Source: Anaerolineae bacterium (lineage in GTDB: Bacteria; Chloroflexota; Anaerolineae; Aggregatilineales; UBA2796). Taken from it: DNA of 64,000 nucleotides. Position 1 is the stretch's first letter. Each line of letters begins with the position of its first letter. The translations under genes were made by a program, and so were the position numbers. Shown here one piece after another: positions 1 through 8,260 of this stretch. The stretch spans positions 124,001 to 188,000 of the forward strand of contig JAHBVJ010000005.1 in the NCBI GenBank assembly GCA_019637615.1, read 5' to 3'. Under the pieces are notes generated by a model. That model saw nothing but the letters and a program-made list of their open reading frames with translations, made no database searches and was not told the DNA's origin.

Positions 1-599
1 ACCCTGATCGTGATTTTCCGGCGCGATTGCGCGGCTCTTGATAACGCCTCGAAGTTTTGTTGTTTCTTCGCGTTGATGCGGGCATCCTGCTCTTGAACAG
101 CCGCCACTTGCGCTTGAAAAACCGCATTTTCTTCTTCGTTCTCGATGGCTTCGATCTCCGCTTGAATAGCGAAGCTCGTGAATTGGCTCGGATCGGTCGT
201 TGGATGACGGCGCGCCAGACGCTTGATGGCATCGGAGCGAAGTTCTACCTGATGTTGTTTTTTAGCTTCTTGCATACGTTTTTCCGCAGCGGCTTGTTCG
301 ACAACGCGCTGCTGCTGCCATTGCTGCTGGTTGATGGCGTTGATCCGTGCCTGTTCACGTTGACGACGGGCTTCTATCGGCGTTCGGATTGCCCCGATAA
401 TCCCGCCGAAGACGCCAGCGACGAATATCCACAGCCCGACCAGAAAGCCCACCACATAGGCGCTTACCCCAAGTGTACCAAAGCGAGAGAGGGGTGTATT
501 TCCACTTTGTAGATGTTGTAGAACCAGAGCGCCGGTGAATGCCATCAGCCCTAAGCCTACGACAGCGCCAAACACGATCCCTAAAAGATATTTCCACAT
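1..599 (-). CDS. membrane protein with coiled-coil tail (partial, cut by window start)
   Basis: An open frame begins with ATG at 599 (protein begins MWKYLLGIVFGAVVG) and runs without a stop off the left edge, so the C-terminus is missing. Two hydrophobic segments are visible, at about residues 4-27 and 43-68, the second rich in Gly/Val/Ile. They are followed by a long Gln/Glu/Ala/Lys-rich stretch (QQQWQQQRVVEQAAAEKR) that should form a coiled coil in the cytoplasm. I do not recognise a family. It could be a scaffold or an envelope-associated protein, but nothing in the sequence assigns a role. The reading is supported by its length (about 199 codons) and the protein-like composition; the overlapping plus-strand frame at 57-512 is a shadow. 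Confidence 0.65.
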   Translation of the reverse strand, partial: MWKYLLGIVFGAVVGLGLMAFTGALVLQHLQSGNTPLSRFGTLGVSAYVVGFLVGLWIFVAGVFGGIIGAIRTPIEARRQREQARINAINQQQWQQQRVVEQAAAEKRMQEAKKQHQVELRSDAIKRLARRHPTTDPSQFTSFAIQAEIEAIENEEENAVFQAQVAAVQEQDARINAKKQQNFEALSRAAQSRRKITIR

Positions 600-669
600 G
601 ATTTCATACCATCGGTGCGACAAAATAAGGTTGCACGCAGTTCCTCGTCTCGCCGCATTTTCAGCGTGG

Positions 670-1092
670 TCATGGAGTGGAAACTTCAATGGCTGAACGA
701 TCAGCGGTCATTTTTACGAAATGACGGCGGTTGGCAAGGCGCAGGATCAGTTGCGCGGGCAGCGGGAAGGCCGATCTACCAATGTCGGTATCCATCGGCT
801 CGACCTTGTTGACCACGTAATTTTTACCATGCCAAATCACCGTGCAACCACCCGCCGCAATAACATTTTTGTACCAATCGACCTCTGGGCCGTAGGTTAG
901 CTCGGCAACGAAGCCATCGGCGGCAGTGCCCAAGATGACAGGCGTTTCGTACTGTTTGCCACTGCGCCGCCCGCGATGCTGGATCAGCGCGAAGGGGCTG
1001 TACGGCGTTCTGGCGAGGCGGCGAGTGAGCGGATTCAGCGTGTGTTTGAGGAGCGTGCGCACACCCTTGTGAAGGAATTGGTTAAGGTTCAT
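670..1092 (-). CDS. Ddn-like F420/flavin-dependent nitroreductase family protein
   Basis: A 140-residue protein of the deazaflavin-dependent oxidoreductase family (Ddn/FDOR, formerly DUF385). The family signature GRRSGKQYETPV lies near residue 45 and is followed by the split-barrel pattern (VAELTYGPEVDWYKNVIAAGG, in part). Members bind F420 or flavin and reduce quinones, nitro compounds or unsaturated lactones. I chose ATG at 1092; another in-frame ATG at 1104 lies inside the end of the upstream gene. Either start overlaps the stop of the adenylation-thioesterase gene (1082), so the two are translationally coupled and may act on the same product. Cofactor choice (F420 or FMN) cannot be decided from the sequence. 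Confidence 0.75.
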   Translation of the reverse strand: MNLNQFLHKGVRTLLKHTLNPLTRRLARTPYSPFALIQHRGRRSGKQYETPVILGTAADGFVAELTYGPEVDWYKNVIAAGGCTVIWHGKNYVVNKVEPMDTDIGRSAFPLPAQLILRLANRRHFVKMTADRSAIEVSTP

Positions 1093-3742
1093 GAGGCACC
1101 TCAAGCGATATCAGCCAATTGCGGATTTCGGCGGCGACGCTCTGGATGTTTGGCTCGCGCAGCACGTCGTAGTGCGTGCCGGGAACGTCGATAACCGTGA
1201 GCGACCCCGCCGCCTGATAATACAAGGCTCTGAACATCGGGATATTGACAATATCGCCCGCCGCGCGCAAATAGGTGATGTCGCCAGCGTAAGGCGAGGG
1301 AATATAGGCTTTGGCGGCACGATCCGCCGCTTCCATGACCTTCTGGACTGTCGTCGGAGCCGAGGCGATATCGAATTTTTCGGGCGGGTTAGCGCGGTTG
1401 GGTTGGCCTTGCAGCAGCTTGCGCAGATGCAACCAGCGTTCCCGCAGATAAATCGCCTTGTAGCGCATCGGAAGCCGGAACATGGCGAATAGGAAGTTGT
1501 AGACGCGATTCAGGTAGCGCCCCTGTGCCCAACGCGGCGGAGTCGAACCAGAGGCGCGATAGGCATTGGTCTGCATGTGCGAGTCGATCATCATGACATG
1601 CACAGCGCGATGACCTTTGGCGCGCAACCTGCGTCCGATCTCTAAGGCGAGTCGTCCGCCCATTGAGTAACCGAGCAGTAGATAGGGGCCGTTGGGCTGC
1701 ACCGCTTCGATCTGCGCGAGGTGATGCGTACACATAGCGTCGATGCTGTCGAGCGGTGGTTTGCCATCATCGAGGCCAACGGCTTGTAACGCATAAACGG
1801 GTTGTTCGGGATCGAGATAGACGGCTAGATCGCGGTACAGATAGGTGCCGCCTTCGAGCGCGTGCAAGCAGTACAGCGGCGGGCGAGTACCCTCGGCGCG
1901 GATCGGGATCAGCGTGATCGAGGCGCGGTCAAGGGTGGCGCGGTTGGCTTGCAGACGGGCGATCACCGCCGTTTGCTGCTGGATGGTCGGCGCGTCGAAG
2001 AGATCATGCAGGCGAATATCCAGTTGGAAGTGTTCGCGCATTTTGAACACGATGCGTGCCGCGCTCAAGGAGGTGCCACCGAGCGCTTGGAATTCGTCGC
2101 GCGTACCGATGAGCGCTGACGGTTTGTTCAGAACGGCAGCCCAGATCGCTACGATATCAGTTTCGAGCGGCGTTTGTGGCGCAGTGTAGGCAAGCGTCGC
2201 AATCGGCTCGATGGAGACGGCGGCTTTGAACTGTGCCGTGAGTTTGTAGCGCTCGATTTTGCCAATCGAGGTGCGCGGGATACTGCTGACGAAGAAGATA
2301 TGACGCGGCAGTTTATAGTCCGCCAGCCGTGTACCCGCGAACCGACGCAGTTGATCGAGCGGGATGGTGACGCCAGCGCGGGGAACGAGCGCCGCGCCGA
2401 TCTCCTCGCCAAGCTGCGCATCCGGCAGGCCGAATACGGCAGCATCTTCAACGTCAGGATGGGTTAACAGCACCCGTTCGACTTCGACTGGCGAAATCTT
2501 CTGTCCACCGCGATTGATGACCTCTTTCACGCGACCAATGATGAACAATTCGCCGTCGTCATCGAAATAGCCGAGGTCGCTGGTGTGATACCAGCCGCCG
2601 CGAATGGCCTCGGCGGTGGCTGGTGGGTTGTGATCGTAGGCTTGGATGACGGCTCCACCGCGCACAACGATCTCGCCGGACTGCGGCGCTGGGAGCGGCT
2701 GATCGGCTTCGTCCACGATCTGCGCGTCGATGTGGAACAGCTTGCCGACCGAGCCGGGTTTAGACGCACCGAGCGTGAGTGGACTGCGGGAAATGATGCC
2801 CGTCTCGGTCGAGGCGTACAACTGCATAACGGGAACGCCAAAAATACGCTCCAGTTCGTGCTTGAGGTCGGGCGGCAGCGCCATGCCATCGGCGCGGATG
2901 TAGCGGAGCGTGTGCCGCTGGATGATGTCGCGGTAGCTGGCGGCATGGCTCACGATGCTTTGCAGCATGGTCGCCGCGCCACCAAACGCAATCGGCTTGA
3001 ATTCATCGAGCGCGGCGAAGAAACTGTCGATCTCAAAACCGGGCAGGCAGATCGCGCCCGCGCCGACCGCCAAAGTGCGGATCAGGTAGCCTTGCCCTGA
3101 ATAATGGAACATCGGCATGACATGCAGCAGGCGACCTTTCGGAAAAGCATCCGCGCCCAAGTTTGGCCCTAAGCGTTCGATCATCATGCGATGCGTCAGC
3201 GGCACAATCTTACTGACACCCGTGGTGCCGGAGGTGGGCAGCAGCATGGCGATGTCGTCCGGTTCTGCGAAACCACGCTGAATCGTCCGACCACGCGGGT
3301 TGCCGCACAGGGTAAAGCGCCCGCACGCAGCATCAGGTGACGGAAGCATCTGAATCGTGAATAGTTTACAGGCTCGCGCGGCACCCAGCACGGGCAAATC
3401 GGGCATCTCCTGATAGATCAGCGTGTCGATCCGCATTTGCCTGAACATGGCTTCAAATTCGTCACGCTTGTAGGCGGGATTAAGCACCGCACAGGTCGCA
3501 GCACAGCTCACGCTGGCGAAGGCTGACGCGACATCCGCACCGCCGCGAGCGACAAGCGCCACACGATCATGGCGTCCGATGCCCAGCCGATTGAGAGCAT
3601 CGCGCGTGGCGACGACCTGTTCATAGAGCCGTCTGTTGGTCAGCGTAAGGCGTCCGGGCGCAAGGATGGCTGGTTCGTCAGGTGAGGCCAGCGCGTTTGC
3701 TTCAAAGACGCGGGCAAAGGTGAGGAACGGATTGCTTGGCAT
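1082..3742 (-). CDS. three-domain adenylation / carrier / thioesterase enzyme (NRPS-like)
   Basis: 886 residues in three domains. The adenylation domain (about 1-505) has the ATP loop LPTSGTTGVSK at 168-178, STETG at 311-315, the TSD motif in WYHTSDLGYF near 385, and the catalytic lysine at 495 in SIGKIERYK. A carrier domain (about 525-600) has the phosphopantetheine serine S558 in LGGTSLSA. A thioesterase domain (about 620-880) has the nucleophile S693 in GYSMGG, a likely acid at D720, and H857 in PGTHYD. There is no condensation or ketosynthase domain. Such A-T-TE proteins activate an acid, load it and release it by hydrolysis or by joining two units. The substrate is unknown. It is a possible operon head for the Ddn-like gene. 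Confidence 0.82.
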   Translation of the reverse strand: MPSNPFLTFARVFEANALASPDEPAILAPGRLTLTNRRLYEQVVATRDALNRLGIGRHDRVALVARGGADVASAFASVSCAATCAVLNPAYKRDEFEAMFRQMRIDTLIYQEMPDLPVLGAARACKLFTIQMLPSPDAACGRFTLCGNPRGRTIQRGFAEPDDIAMLLPTSGTTGVSKIVPLTHRMMIERLGPNLGADAFPKGRLLHVMPMFHYSGQGYLIRTLAVGAGAICLPGFEIDSFFAALDEFKPIAFGGAATMLQSIVSHAASYRDIIQRHTLRYIRADGMALPPDLKHELERIFGVPVMQLYASTETGIISRSPLTLGASKPGSVGKLFHIDAQIVDEADQPLPAPQSGEIVVRGGAVIQAYDHNPPATAEAIRGGWYHTSDLGYFDDDGELFIIGRVKEVINRGGQKISPVEVERVLLTHPDVEDAAVFGLPDAQLGEEIGAALVPRAGVTIPLDQLRRFAGTRLADYKLPRHIFFVSSIPRTSIGKIERYKLTAQFKAAVSIEPIATLAYTAPQTPLETDIVAIWAAVLNKPSALIGTRDEFQALGGTSLSAARIVFKMREHFQLDIRLHDLFDAPTIQQQTAVIARLQANRATLDRASITLIPIRAEGTRPPLYCLHALEGGTYLYRDLAVYLDPEQPVYALQAVGLDDGKPPLDSIDAMCTHHLAQIEAVQPNGPYLLLGYSMGGRLALEIGRRLRAKGHRAVHVMMIDSHMQTNAYRASGSTPPRWAQGRYLNRVYNFLFAMFRLPMRYKAIYLRERWLHLRKLLQGQPNRANPPEKFDIASAPTTVQKVMEAADRAAKAYIPSPYAGDITYLRAAGDIVNIPMFRALYYQAAGSLTVIDVPGTHYDVLREPNIQSVAAEIRNWLISLEVPHEP

Positions 3743-3879
3743 GGTGCATCGCGATAAGCCGTCGTGTAGTGCCTATTGTTCACCATCCTGCATCTGAGCA
3801 CAAGAGCGCGTGTGAGATCCGCGCTGCTTGGGCTTCTAACCTATAGCCAGTTTACTGCGTCGTTGTTCCATACGAGAAT

Positions 3880-4272
3880 GATCTGAATTATGATCGAAGC
3901 GATCATTCAATGATCTGATTACGCGTGGAGATCAGATCATTTCACTCGACTTTTATTAGGTCAGGAAGGGTCAAATGATCTGATTATGATCTGTTTTATC
4001 TGCTCAATTCAGATCATTTCTGTGACGATTCCAAGCGAAATTCCGATTCAGATCATTTGATCGGTGGCGGTTCATAGTTGCGCAATCGCCACTCATTCCA
4101 TAGTCGCAAACAGGCCGATTGATTCCGATCATAAACCTGATCACAAACGCCCAAAAGCATGATCGGGTTGCTCAAATTTCTGCTCAGGGAATGATCGGAA
4201 AACCAGCGCAAAAACCGCGTATGATCGGTTTTATGATCGGAAATTGAGCAGCCAAGCCGATCATACAGGATC
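3880..4272. repeat. degenerate GATC-centred repeat array
   Basis: GATC starts at 3880, 3892, 3901, 3912, 3930, 3935, 3977, 3988, 4012, 4051, 4059, 4127, 4139, 4161, 4193, 4223, 4235, 4259 and 4269. Copies occur in both orientations as AATGATCTGA / TCAGATCATT and ATGATCGG. A related inverted pair recurs at 63320-63358. It could be a protein-binding array, a replication or segregation site, or a methylation-dependent element; the sequence alone does not decide. Confidence 0.6.
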
Positions 4273-4576
4273 GGTTACGCATTTAGCAGTCGCGTTAGGT
4301 GTGGTATTTTGAACACAGTGCAGCGCATCCGACAGTTTGTTCAGTTTAGTTCAGTAAGCCGCGAACATTATCAGCGCACTCCCCAATCTTAACCATAGTA
4401 ATCGAACATCTGAGTGAAGTCAAGGGCGGGATTTGAGAAGTTCACGGAATTCAAATTTGCCGTTTGGAAACGGAGCGCATAAGGTAGAAAGACTGGCGAC
4501 TCCTTGACAGATAACCTGCTAAGATAATTGCCTCAAGTTTGCCGAAGCCTTTTGAAATCCACGCTTAATCATTCGA

Positions 4577-4605
4577 TTGACAAAATTTCTTAACAATGTT
4601 ACGCT
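4577..4605 (+). promoter_or_regulatory. possible sigma70 promoter of the sugar-acid operon
   Basis: TTGACA at 4577-4582 and TACGCT at 4600-4605 are separated by 17 bases, about 100 bases before the gluconolactonase start. The -35 box is perfect; the -10 box is weak. Confidence 0.4.
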
Positions 4606-4705
4606 GTATTTATTCATCTGTTGGTAATGCTGTTCAAATAATGAACTATAGATTGCAAGATTAGATTTTGCGCGTGGCGTGGCGTTACCCCATGAGATTT
4701 ATAAA

Positions 4706-5614
4706 ATGACCAAGAAATTTGAAGTTTACGATAACCGCTTCCTCGCTATCCTCCGTCCCGACTCCCGGTTAGAGCAAATCTACTGGGGCAGCACATGGGC
4801 GGAAGGCCCCGTTTACTTCGCGGAAGATGACAGCCTGTTGTTCAGCGATATTCCGGGCAACCGGATTTTGCGCTGGACGCCCAAAGATGGCTACAGCGTG
4901 TTCCGCCAACCCGCTAACTTCACCAATGGACATTACCGCGACTTGCAAGGGCGGTTGGTGAGCTGTGAGCACGGCGGTCGCCGCGTGAGCCGCACCGAAG
5001 CCGATGGCACAGTAACCGTGCTGGTGGATAACTATCGCGGGAAGCGTTTTAACTCGCCCAACGATCTGGTCGTCAAGTCTGATGGCACGATCTGGTTCAC
5101 CGACCCGCCCTACGGTATCATGCAGCCAGCAGAAGGCTATCATGGGCTGTGCGAAGTAGGCGGCAACTTCGTGTACCGCTTTGACCCGACCACCAAAGAG
5201 GTGAGTATCGTGGCGGATGATCTTGAGAAGCCGAACGGACTGGCTTTCTCCCCCGACGAGCGCATCATGTACATCGCAGACAGTGCTGCTTCGCATGATC
5301 CGTTCGCCAAGCATGAAGTACGCGCCTATGATGTGGTCGATGGGACGCGTTTGGTCAACAGCCGCGTGTTCGCCACGATCACGCCCGGTGTGCCCGATGG
5401 CTTCCGCTTGGATGTGAACGGCTATTTGTACATCTCCTCGAAGGACAGCATCCAAGTGTACAGCGCGGGTGGTGACCTGCTCGGCAAAATCATGGTGCCG
5501 GAGATCATCGCCAACTGCACCTTCGGCGGCCCGAACAAGGATCGGCTATTTATTGCCGCCAGCACCTCCGTCTATGCTATTTATCTAAATACGCAGGGTA
5601 TACAGAAACCGTGA
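4706..5614 (+). CDS. SMP-30/gluconolactonase-family lactonase
   Basis: A 302-residue six-bladed beta-propeller lactonase. Diagnostic patterns are EGPVYF near the N-terminus (metal-binding Glu region), RFNSPNDLVVKSDGTIWFTD (the Asn/Asp metal site), and EKPNGLAFSPDERIMYIAD in the next blade. The family hydrolyses aldono-1,4- or 1,5-lactones to sugar acids using one divalent metal. A GTG at 4679 would add nine residues; I prefer ATG at 4706 because the family usually begins close to it. It opens a run of same-strand genes (FAH-family enzyme, aldehyde dehydrogenase, sugar transporter), which fits the second step of an oxidative pentose pathway. Exact lactone substrate unknown. Confidence 0.85.
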   Translation: MTKKFEVYDNRFLAILRPDSRLEQIYWGSTWAEGPVYFAEDDSLLFSDIPGNRILRWTPKDGYSVFRQPANFTNGHYRDLQGRLVSCEHGGRRVSRTEADGTVTVLVDNYRGKRFNSPNDLVVKSDGTIWFTDPPYGIMQPAEGYHGLCEVGGNFVYRFDPTTKEVSIVADDLEKPNGLAFSPDERIMYIADSAASHDPFAKHEVRAYDVVDGTRLVNSRVFATITPGVPDGFRLDVNGYLYISSKDSIQVYSAGGDLLGKIMVPEIIANCTFGGPNKDRLFIAASTSVYAIYLNTQGIQKP

Positions 5615-5635
5615 GCGCAGATAAAGGGAGACGAG

Positions 5636-6559
5636 ATGCCTGACAACAACTTTTTCTTAGTACAGTACGGCACCGCAAGCCGCCCTAACCAACTTGGACT
5701 CGAAGAAAGCGATATGCTGCTGCCGCTGCAACGTGCCGCCGCTACGCACGACAAGCCGCTGCAACTCGATTGGCTGCTGTCTGATCATCCAGATGCCCCG
5801 CGCGCGGCTGATCTGCTGAGGGCGCTGCAAGGTAATGTGCAGATGGCAGTGGATAAGACGACTATCACGCCACAAGCGCCCGTCGGACGCCAAGAAATCT
5901 GGGCGGCAGGCGTGACCTATAAACGCAGCGAAGAAGCACGTGAACTTGAATCCAACAACAGCACGATCTATTCTCGTGTCTATAACGCGACCCGACCAGA
6001 GCTATTTTTCAAGGCGATGGGCTATGATGCGCTTGGCATGGGGCAGCCCGTCGGGATTCGCTTCGATGCGCGGTGGTCAGTGCCGGAGCCGGAACTTGTG
6101 GTGGTGATGAACGCACACATGGAAGTGGTCGGTTTCACCATCGGCAATGACATGAGTTCGCGCGACATCGAGGGCGAAAATCCGCTGTATCTGCCACAAG
6201 CCAAGGTATATGAGGCGTCGTGTGCGCTTGGCCCGCGCATCTGGTTGCAACCGGGGCGCACGACATGGCCTGAGGCTAAGATCGAGATGGAGATCGAGCG
6301 GGCGGGTAAAGTTGTTTTCGGCGGCGAAACAAGCACCGCCGCTATTCACCGTCCGCTGGCAGAGTTGATCGAATACCTTGGGCGCTGCAAACGCTTCCCG
6401 TATGGCGCGATGCTATTCACGGGTACGGGCATTGTCCCGCCTGATGATTTCGGGCTGGCAGAGGGCGATCAGGTGCGCATTCGCATCGACCCGATTGGCG
6501 AATTGGTCAACACGGTGCGGGTGGTTGGCAAAAGGATTCAGGAGACAACGAAAGCATGA
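5636..6559 (+). CDS. fumarylacetoacetate-hydrolase-fold enzyme, probable 2-keto-3-deoxy-pentonate dehydratase
   Basis: 307 residues with the FAH C-terminal fold: metal-ligand region VPEPELVVVM, the conserved MSSRDIEGENPLYLPQAK, and the C-terminal FTGTGIVPPDDFGLAEGD. The MSSRDIEGENPLYLPQAK pattern is characteristic of the branch that includes 2-keto-3-deoxy-D-arabinonate dehydratase, which converts the keto-deoxy sugar acid to 2,5-dioxopentanoate. The gene follows the lactonase by 21 bases, with a good ribosome site (AAAGGGAG), and overlaps the aldehyde dehydrogenase by four bases (ATGA). That coupling supports a Weimberg-type pathway. Related FAH members hydrolyse acylpyruvates instead, so the reaction is inferred. 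Confidence 0.8.
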   Translation: MPDNNFFLVQYGTASRPNQLGLEESDMLLPLQRAAATHDKPLQLDWLLSDHPDAPRAADLLRALQGNVQMAVDKTTITPQAPVGRQEIWAAGVTYKRSEEARELESNNSTIYSRVYNATRPELFFKAMGYDALGMGQPVGIRFDARWSVPEPELVVVMNAHMEVVGFTIGNDMSSRDIEGENPLYLPQAKVYEASCALGPRIWLQPGRTTWPEAKIEMEIERAGKVVFGGETSTAAIHRPLAELIEYLGRCKRFPYGAMLFTGTGIVPPDDFGLAEGDQVRIRIDPIGELVNTVRVVGKRIQETTKA

Positions 6560-8010
6560 AACGTTATCAGTTACTCATCGATGGCGCGTGGAGCGATCCA
6601 TCGAGCGGTAAATGGACTCCCAACATCAATCCGGCGAATACCGAAGATGTGATCGGGGAGTTCGCCTCGGCTGGCGAGGATGATGTCAAGGCGGCGATTG
6701 AGGCGGCGCATCGTGCGTTCCCCGCGTGGCGAGCCATGCCGATGGTCAATCGTGGCAATATATTGCACAAAGCCGCGAATTTGCTGGAGGCGCGCGTAGA
6801 AGAAGTTGCCCAAGCCATGACGCGCGAAGAGGGCAAGACCCTGATCGAGGCGCGTGGCGAAACGGCGCGCGGCGTGGCGATCCTGCGCTATTTCGCCGGA
6901 GAAGCCTCGCAGCCGGATGGCGAAGTGTACCCGACGGCGCTGCCGAATCGGATGTTGTACACGCGCCGCGAACCCGTCGGCGTCATCGGGCTGATCACGC
7001 CGTGGAACTTTCCGGTCGCGATCCCGCTGTGGAAACTGGCTCCGGCGCTGGTATACGGCAACACGGTGGTGTTCAAGCCCGCCGAGCTGACACCGCTGAC
7101 CGCGTGGCATATCGCGGATGTGCTGCATCAGGCTGGACTGCCCAAGGGCGTCCTGAATCTGACGCTCGGTTCGGGGCGGGTGGTCGGTAACGCAATGGTG
7201 GCAAACCACGACGTGAAGGCGATCAGCTTTACGGGATCGAACACGGTCGGACGTGACATCCAGCGCAAATTGCAGGAGCGCGGCGCGAAAGTGCAGCTTG
7301 AGATGGGCGGCAAAAATCCGGTGATCGTGCTGGACGACGCGAATCTGAACATCGCCGTCGAGATGGTCACCCGTGGCGCGATGAAATCCACCGGACAAAA
7401 ATGCACCGCTACCAGCCGCGTGTTCGTACAAGAGGGCATTTACAAGCAGTTCAGCCAAGCGCTGGTCGAGAAGGCCAAGAGTTTGAGCATTGGTGACGGC
7501 ATGAATCCCGATACCTATATGGGGCCAGCCGTCTCGCGCAGTCAACAAGAAACCGTGCTTGAATATCTGGAGATCGGGCAACGCGAAGGTGCGAAAGTCG
7601 GCGCGGGCGGGGCTGCGCTGGTGGGGGATGGCTACGGCAAAGGCTTTTATGTGCCGCCGACCGTTTTCCTTGACGCCGAGATCAATAGCCGCTTGATGCA
7701 AGAAGAAATCTTCGGGCCAGTGGTGGCACTCGCGCCGATCAGTACTCTGGAGAAGGGCATCGAGGCCGCCAACAGCGTGCAGTACGGCCTGAGCGCGTCG
7801 ATCATCAGCCAGAATATCGGCAGCATTATGCGCTTCATCGATGGCATTCAGGCGGGGCTTGTCCACGTCAACGATGAGACGGCGGGCGCGGAGCCGCATG
7901 TTCCATTCGGGGGCTTCAAGGAATCCAGTTCGCATTCCCGCGAGCAGGGCAAATCCGCCCGCGAATTTTATACGCAAATCAAGACGGTGTATCTGGATTA
8001 TCCAACTTAA
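6556..8010 (+). CDS. NAD(P)-dependent aldehyde dehydrogenase, probable 2,5-dioxopentanoate dehydrogenase
   Basis: 484 residues of the classical aldehyde dehydrogenase superfamily. Seen motifs: TPWNFPVAIP (substrate/cofactor channel), the cofactor loop FTGSNTVGRDIQ, the general-base Glu in LEMGGKNPV, the catalytic Cys in STGQKCTATSRV, and the C-terminal PFGGFKESS. In this operon the likely substrate is 2,5-dioxopentanoate (alpha-ketoglutarate semialdehyde), giving 2-oxoglutarate for the TCA cycle. Its start overlaps the upstream FAH gene by four bases. The pathway is incomplete in the window: no sugar 1-dehydrogenase and no aldonate dehydratase are seen next to it. Confidence 0.87.
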   Translation: MKRYQLLIDGAWSDPSSGKWTPNINPANTEDVIGEFASAGEDDVKAAIEAAHRAFPAWRAMPMVNRGNILHKAANLLEARVEEVAQAMTREEGKTLIEARGETARGVAILRYFAGEASQPDGEVYPTALPNRMLYTRREPVGVIGLITPWNFPVAIPLWKLAPALVYGNTVVFKPAELTPLTAWHIADVLHQAGLPKGVLNLTLGSGRVVGNAMVANHDVKAISFTGSNTVGRDIQRKLQERGAKVQLEMGGKNPVIVLDDANLNIAVEMVTRGAMKSTGQKCTATSRVFVQEGIYKQFSQALVEKAKSLSIGDGMNPDTYMGPAVSRSQQETVLEYLEIGQREGAKVGAGGAALVGDGYGKGFYVPPTVFLDAEINSRLMQEEIFGPVVALAPISTLEKGIEAANSVQYGLSASIISQNIGSIMRFIDGIQAGLVHVNDETAGAEPHVPFGGFKESSSHSREQGKSAREFYTQIKTVYLDYPT

Positions 8011-8047
8011 ACCGCCCATCGATGGGTGTGACTCGTTAACATCGGGT

Positions 8048-8083
8048 GGCGGCACATGCTGCTTGGGGAGGCAGCAGGCCGCC
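8048..8083 (+). promoter_or_regulatory. strong two-part hairpin in the leader of the sugar-binding-protein gene
   Basis: GGCGGC (8048-8053) pairs with GCCGCC (8078-8083), and inside it GCTGC (8058-8062) pairs with GCAGC (8071-8075), leaving an asymmetric internal loop (four bases against two) and an eight-base apical loop. A palindrome CCCATCGATGGG sits just upstream at 8015-8026. No U-run follows, so it is not a normal terminator. It may be an mRNA-processing or translational control element. Confidence 0.4.
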
Positions 8084-8260
8084 GGGGTACGACAGGCGCG
8101 TTTGTCGCGACTAGTTGCCACCCGTAAATAGTATATCTGCGCGGGAAGACTTACGGGAAGGAGGCATTTGCACAGGTGATGGTCAAGTGAATGCATGGCG
8201 CGAGGCCAGTATTTCACGACGCAACTTAGTCTAATTACAATTAAATAAGGAGTTCCTCCC

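Larger units (their letters stand above)
3743..4705. other. gene-free region holding a dense GATC motif array
   Basis: No convincing ORF is present across about 960 bases between two divergent transcription units. Between 3880 and 4272 I count 19 GATC sites, mostly in two contexts: TGATCTGATT or its complement AATCAGATCA (left half) and ATGATCGG (right half). Many neighbouring copies are 9-12 bases apart, about one helical turn. The right part (4280-4670) is AT-richer and carries a TTGACA promoter-like site. Confidence 0.7.

Noticed and set aside
4504..4528. TTGACA at 4504 followed by TAAGATAAT
   Set aside because: Spacing between the two boxes is only 10-13 bases, too short for a sigma70 promoter.
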